Assembly (NCBI GenBank): GCA_025677835.1
Contig: JAIXMR010000065.1
Span: 62,001-126,000 of the forward strand
Reading direction: 5' to 3'
Source: Sporodiniella umbellata
Taxonomy: Eukaryota; Mucoromycota; Mucoromycetes; Mucorales; Rhizopodaceae
Length of the DNA: 64,000 nucleotides
Every line of letters starts with the position of its first letter. The stretch's first letter is position 1. Position numbers and translations under genes: made by a program. Below the pieces are notes generated by a model, which was given only the letters and a program-made list of their open reading frames with translations, was not told the origin of the DNA and searched no databases. Below, piece after piece: positions 59,451 to 64,000 of the stretch.

Positions 59451-60687
59451 ATGTTGTATTTACCTTTTATCTCTGTACAAGCTGACTGGCATGAGGTAGC
59501 TCAAGAAGTAGCTTTAGGAACTTCAGCCGAATCCACGTTTTGGATTGCTTGTTACATTACAGGTACGCATATACATATAAAACACGTACAGCCTTTTTGA
59601 AAACGACTAAAAAAAAAAAAAAAAAAAAACTCTGCCTTGTTTAGGCAAACCTAGTATTCAAGGCTCTGTATTTGTCAAAAAATCAAAAGAAGGATTTGAA
59701 CTTGAAGGAAGAGAAGGTTTTGTAGTCTCTTTAATTGACGAAGTAAAGAAAAAACAGAAAAAAGGCTGGTATTTATTTGTAGTGCATAGCATTCCTTCAG
59801 AGTGGAATATAACGAAATCAAAAACATTATTGTGCAAGCACCTAAAACGATTATTCCATTGTCAGAAAAAAGATCTGTGAGTAAAAACAACGACTTTCAA
59901 GTTTATTTTAACATAAATGTAGATTTCGTGTGTGGATGTATCACCAAATGCAATGTTATTTGCTACTGTAGATGGATCAAATATTTTAGTTGGAAGTTTT
60001 GCCGACGGTAAATCACAGGTAGATATAAAGAGGAAGGATATGCTAGATGTGCTTAAATTCTACCGCCAGAAAACATTGACAGGTCATTTGGATGATGTAA
60101 ATACAGTTCAATTCTTTCCAAGTAATCTTGTACTGCTATCAGGAGGTGCTGACTTTCAACTCAAGATTTGGTCTGTGATTGATGGTAGCAATCCTGTTAC
60201 ACTCAAAGGCCATACATCAGGTAACCAATACCACACAGAAGAAGAAAAAAACAGTTTATTGATAAATTGTGTAGGCATTACTAGCACAGCCATTATAGAC
60301 AAAGGAAGAAATATCTTGTGTATGAAAAAGACCATTTTTGAATTATTTTTATAACCTTTTTTTGTTACTGTTATTATTGTTACGTATGGATAGCGTCTTC
60401 GCGTGATGGAAAGGCTTATTTATGGAATTGCGGTAACGGCTCAATTCTTTCAACTTTGGGAAACTACTCAGCAGCCATCAACAAAATGATCTTGACACAA
60501 CTTCCACCGACATACCAACCAGCACCTGTTGACACTTTACGTAAAATACTATTCGCATTCTGCCACCAAATTGTTTTTTAAACACAATATATATACAGTA
60601 CCTAACGAGATAGGTACCGAAGATAAGATGGTCTTAGTTGCTTTGGGGGATGGTAGTGTACAAGGTCTTCATTTAGGCACCAAAGCG

Positions 60688-60722
<35 letters not shown>

Positions 60723-61300
60723 CCGTGCATAACTTGCTCTTAAAATTGACTGTTGGGTTATGTTTAGTTATTTGCTTCTGAGCCTACAGGTATTGCTCTG
60801 ACTGCAATTGCATATGATGAAATCTCTAGTTTGCTGTTCACTGGAAATGAGCAAGGCCAAATCTGTATCTATGCATTAACAAGAGGATTAAAGTAAGCAG
60901 AAGAAGATTTATTTTTAATTGATCTTCTACTTACTACTTTTTCTTCTTCAGAGAACCTATTGCAACATGGCAAAGGAATCAATCCCCTGTTACTTCTTTA
61001 GTACTCAAATTAAGTAAAAACGGTGAACGTGTTCTTTGTGTAGCTAATGGTATATAAACATTAATCGTATGAAACATAAAAAAAAACCTTATTTTATATG
61101 TTTAATTAGCGGATGGAGGTCTTTATCAGACAAGCTCATTAGCCATTATCTACGAACCAGAACCCAAGATCCATGTGGAGGTAGAATACACTGGAAACGA
61201 CCTTGAGAAAATCACAGATATGAAAGTTTTACAAAACGAAAAAGAAAGCTATCAACCGCTAGTATGCAGTATTAAGGATGGGAAGATTAAAATCTATTAA
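59451..61300 (+). CDS. proteasome assembly WD40 protein, PAAF1/Rpn14 type (430 aa)
   Basis: WD40 chaperone of 19S proteasome base assembly that binds Rpt6 tails in yeast and humans. Ten exons: 59451-59562, 59645-59742, 59790-59876, 59923-60220, 60275-60319, 60394-60540, 60599-60690, 60768-60892, 60952-61049 and 61110-61300. They total 431 codons. It begins with QADWHEVAQEV, similar to PAAF1 N-termini, followed by GKPSIQGSVFV and a six- to seven-bladed propeller with repeats such as LTGHLDDVNTVQFFPS, LLSGGADFQLKIWSV and HTSGITSTAIIDKG. The intron before LFASEPTG holds a (TA)n tract (about 60691-60720). An upstream non-coding exon is possible. Confidence 0.88.
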
Positions 61301-61417
61301 AGGTTTATTGTTATTTTAATTGATTAACAAAAAAAAAAAAAAAAGAAAAGCATTCAAAACATGAATGCGTATATATATCCTATTTTTATATAGACCCGCC
61401 ATAAAAAAAAAGGTAGA

Positions 61418-62776
61418 TTAATGAGTGTGTTGGTTGTCTATTATGACGGGTAAAGAGAGCTCAAGGGGGTAAGATTTAAAGGCTTTCAAGGATTGTTTCT
61501 TTTTAGAGTTGGGTGCAACGAGGTTTTCCTGATGAGCGTAATAGACCATAGGGCGTGATAATGGATGAGGATAAAGACGGCCCTCAACTTCGAGCGCTAC
61601 TGATAGCTCATACGCCAGATGGAACGTATGTCGGGTGAGCTCAGAAGGCACGGTACAAGTACAGTGACTAGGCAAGACTAAAAGAGCAGATAAGTCAAAC
61701 ACCATTGGTGAGCCCAAGAGAGATACAGAGATATCTTGAGGACTGCCAAACATGATGTGTTTTTGCAAGACAACCTGCTGCTCTGCGACCTCACCAAAGC
61801 CGCAAGTCATTAACACCTTACGTACAAGTTCGACCTTGATGATGAGAGATGAGACAGTCCAAAGCATGGAGGTGTTGGTCAAAATAAGCCTGAGAGGTAT
61901 TGGGCAGGCATGGATCAGAACTGGCGATGGCAGCTCGAGGAATGCCTTGAGTTGGGAAGAGAAAAGGGAGGGGAAGATGTCGGCAGCAAGAGAGCCGTAA
62001 AATTTTTTCCATGGATTCTCACTGTCGGCCACATACACCCGGACATGTTTGGACTGAACCGCTCCTTCGTCAGAGGAAACAGGCACAAGATGCTCAAGCT
62101 TTAGATGGGCTAGGGAGTAACAGAGCATCTCGCCTCTCTCGCCATGGTCCGCACAGGACATCATGGCTATCAGACGGTATGTGATTGGGAAATTGGGATG
62201 GTCCAGGCTGGCAGGCAGTCTTTTGCCGGAAGGAATATGAATCGAGAAACGAACGGTGTAGGTGGATGAAGTGAGATCGAAGGTCTGACTTTTATCTTTG
62301 ATCCACTCATACCCTGGGTCCTGGTGAACGAGAATACCGTGTGTATCCTCTTTTGTAGCAGCAATCCAACGAATGATCTGTTCTGTCTGTTTCTTAGTCT
62401 TTTCCTGTCTCTGCTTTTTTTTAGTCTGAGAGTGTGTCTCGACTCGAGGATGGAAATCAGGAATACCCTCCAGGCTATCTCCAGTTTTCTTTGTGATATG
62501 AAGTCCTCGGTTGATCAGCCTAACGTCCTTTTGATAATCCAAAAGTCCGCTATTAAGGGGAGAATTGCGCATCGACCCGTGGACCTGCACGTTGCCATAA
62601 AGTGCTACTCTCAAATGAAATATATGTGTAGGTGCTTCGAGTTGGATCTGAAGCTTGCCTTTGATGTGCTCGCCAGGCCAATAAGTCGGTAAATAATCAT
62701 CTTTAGTAGGTAAATCCAAAATAATATCCAATTTAGGTAAATTTGAAGCTGCCAGTTTTAAAACACTCATCTGCAC
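61418..62776 (-). CDS. arrestin-like (alpha-arrestin fold) protein (452 aa)
   Basis: Intronless minus-strand gene. Residues about 16-230 read as an arrestin N-domain (LDIILDLPTKDDYLP, GEHIKGKLQIQLEAP, HIFHLRVALYGNVQVHG) and about 250-440 as the C-domain (VSSLIIKVELVRKVL, MVFDLSALLVLPSHCTC). A polar, Lys/Gln-rich insertion (about 110-135) is in the N-domain. Fungal alpha-arrestins (Art/Rod family) recruit HECT ligase Rsp5 to transporters through PPxY motifs. I see no PPxY here, so a different adaptor role is possible. Two ATGs, at 62776 and 62770, could start translation. The gene is convergent with PAAF1, 117 bp apart. Confidence 0.78.
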   Translation of the reverse strand: MQMSVLKLAASNLPKLDIILDLPTKDDYLPTYWPGEHIKGKLQIQLEAPTHIFHLRVALYGNVQVHGSMRNSPLNSGLLDYQKDVRLINRGLHITKKTGDSLEGIPDFHPRVETHSQTKKKQRQEKTKKQTEQIIRWIAATKEDTHGILVHQDPGYEWIKDKSQTFDLTSSTYTVRFSIHIPSGKRLPASLDHPNFPITYRLIAMMSCADHGERGEMLCYSLAHLKLEHLVPVSSDEGAVQSKHVRVYVADSENPWKKFYGSLAADIFPSLFSSQLKAFLELPSPVLIHACPIPLRLILTNTSMLWTVSSLIIKVELVRKVLMTCGFGEVAEQQVVLQKHIMFGSPQDISVSLLGSPMVFDLSALLVLPSHCTCTVPSELTRHTFHLAYELSVALEVEGRLYPHPLSRPMVYYAHQENLVAPNSKKKQSLKAFKSYPLELSLPVIIDNQHTH

Positions 62777-63710
62777 GGTTTTCTCTTTGAATTTAAAGAA
62801 TGAAAAGTAAAACTTTCATTATCTTCTTGAAAAAAAAAAAAAGAAAAAGAAAAAGAAAGCAGAAAACCTTAAGTATTCCCTTTTGACTTTGTATTTCAAA
62901 AGCCTCAGAATAAAAAAGGGAGGTCGTCTTGCGCCTTTTTATCATTTTATTTTTCGGTAACGCGATCAGGAGTGTTCATAAAACGAAATCGATCTATTCA
63001 TTGTATATAAAAAGAAAGTGAGAAAAAAAAAATTTTTTTTAAGGAGATAGGGCTTACTGTATTTTTATACTAAATGTACAAATAGACGCGTACAACCTTT
63101 AATTTTTTTTTTTTACTAACCTTTTTTCCTCTCAGTCTCCTTTTTACCCTCTCCCCTTTCAACAAGATGTCTGATTTCTTGTATGTTGTTTGAATCCAGG
63201 AACAATAACAACAGTTTATAGATAGTTTATGGAAATCAAAATTGGTAAGGGGGGAGGCAAGTGAAAAGATCATTTGTTACCTGTTTATAATCAAACTAAC
63301 CTCGAGAATCAACAAAAGGAGTATGTTTGTAAAAATAAACCTTGCAAAACATTTCTGTCTTTTTGTCTTTGCATGCACAAGGGATCATAGACTATTTCTG
63401 TCATCTATTATCGCTCTGTAGTCTAATATCAGACAGAATTGTCAGATGATAGATAAGACTGTGTCATTTAGTCTTCATATATATATGACCTTTGCCTTTA
63501 TTTAGGGCGAAAAAAATTTTTTTTTTTTTAAAAAAAAGGGCTTTTTGTATCATGCAGCTTACTTGTACTACCCACAACAAACGGGAAAGAATAACAAAAA
63601 AAAAATAAAAAATAAAAATAAAAAGAGAGAGGGGTGTTTAAAGTTAAAGGATGAGTGTAATGTGAGGGTATATTCGAGTTTTTTTTTTTTTTTTTTTTTT
63701 TCAGAGGTGA
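62777..63710. other. intergenic region with A/AG-rich tracts
   Basis: Between the arrestin-like gene and the RING gene on the same strand. It contains AAAG-rich repeats near 62828-62860 and long poly(T)/(A) stretches around 63025-63045, 63105-63115 and 63680-63700. No conserved open frame or RNA gene is seen. Confidence 0.5.
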
Positions 63711-64000
63711 TTATAAAGAAGGTAAAAGAGGTGTACGTTCTGTAGGTCTTTTCTGCTTGTCGGCTGATTTTTGACAAATATCGAATTTACATACAGGACA
63801 CTACAAAAGGGTTAGACTCTTTGTACTAATAGATAGAGCAAATACTTGCGAACTTCTTATGAGCAGTTAACCAGGAGTCGACGCATTTTGAATGAAACTC
63901 ATGTTTACAAGGTAATATCCTCAAGGATTCGCCATCGATGTAATCCTCAAGACAAATAGGACACTCTAAATGATCCACATCAGTCGCCTTTTCCCTTTTA
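63711..64000 (-). CDS. RING-H2 ubiquitin ligase, 3' end (RNF13-like)
   Basis: Last two visible exons of a minus-strand gene that continues past the window: 64000-63850 and 63800-63711. They encode a RING-H2 domain, [28 protein letters not shown] and CPVCK, with the C3H2C3 ligand pattern complete, then about 24 residues to the stop. The spacing and WLTxxxKxCPxCK resemble PA-TM-RING ligases such as RNF13/RNF167, which have an N-terminal protease-associated domain and one membrane helix; those parts would be outside the window. The intron joining the halves (63801-63849) must use a GC donor (TTC|GCAAGT) to keep the third cysteine pair in frame. Confidence 0.85.

Noticed and set aside
61752..62104. 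Plus-strand ORFs opposite the arrestin-like gene
   Set aside because: Shadows of the intronless minus-strand gene, without family features.
1..64000. CRISPR arrays, prophage, bacterial operons, rRNA
   Set aside because: The window is eukaryotic with intron-rich genes; no spaced direct repeats of CRISPR type or rRNA segments were found.

Overview
The window looks like nuclear DNA of an early-diverging filamentous fungus, most likely a Mucorales-type Mucoromycota species (inference). The reasons are a DASH/Dam1 kinetochore subunit, an ARS-binding-protein-2 domain, Ira/neurofibromin, Mrd1 and Caf16 orthologues, an AT-rich background with many poly(A)/poly(T) runs, and dense short introns of roughly 40-100 nt. 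There is no sign of operons, prophage, CRISPR or an intact transposon. I rebuilt multi-exon genes by hand from splice sites and reading phase. Nearly every multi-exon model closes to a whole number of codons, which is the main internal check.

Layout. 1-2349 (+): 3' half of a Ufd4/TRIP12-type HECT ubiquitin ligase. 4162-5583 (+): unknown acidic, serine-rich protein. 6347-6764 (-): ribosomal protein eL30. 7403-8641 (+): dCMP deaminase. 8832-12616 (+): short-tailed class II myosin. 12645-15584 (-): Doa1/Ufd3/PLAA. 15699-18583 (-): Spc97/98-family gamma-tubulin complex protein. 18876-21112 (-): Abp2-domain protein. 21858-22682 (-): MIT-like protein. 22948-23658 (+): HAD phosphatase. 23890-24587 (+): small membrane protein. 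25216-27690 (+): EF-hand MscS channel. 27981-29345 (-): Ser/acidic nuclear-type protein. 30731-31775 (+): Caf16 ABC ATPase. 33948-35620 (+): TMEM135-like protein. 36469-38516 (-): LRR protein with a Cys-rich tail. 38517-42351: gene-poor. 42352-42996 to 43936 (-): NDUFAF7/MidA-type methyltransferase. 44202-52862 (-): 18-exon Ira/NF1 RasGAP of about 2571 aa. 53198-54186 (+): two small orphan candidates. 54228-55278 (-): Dam1 with an unusual C-terminal extension. 55609-56163 (-): mitochondrial ribosomal protein mL43. 56346-59000 (+): Mrd1. 59451-61300 (+): PAAF1/Rpn14. 61418-62776 (-): arrestin-like protein. 63711-64000 (-): 3' end of a RING-H2 ligase.

The genes are mostly housekeeping and not functionally clustered. 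A ubiquitin/proteasome theme recurs (Ufd4, Doa1/Ufd3, PAAF1, RING ligase), as does a cytoskeleton/division theme (myosin II, GCP, Dam1), but both look coincidental.

The most unusual signals concern gene structure. Five introns need a GC-AG (GCAAGT) donor to keep conserved frames. The Mrd1 start codon is split by an intron (AT|G), and the LRR gene appears to have an ATG-only first exon. A 14-nt micro-exon carries the zinc-binding Pro-Cys of dCMP deaminase. Dam1 is joined to a helix-turn-helix-like C-terminus. The class II myosin has lost its long rod. Two structured non-coding spots (24654-24689 and 29901-30105) and a pair of identical CACGTGAAGA sites in a divergent promoter also merit checking.
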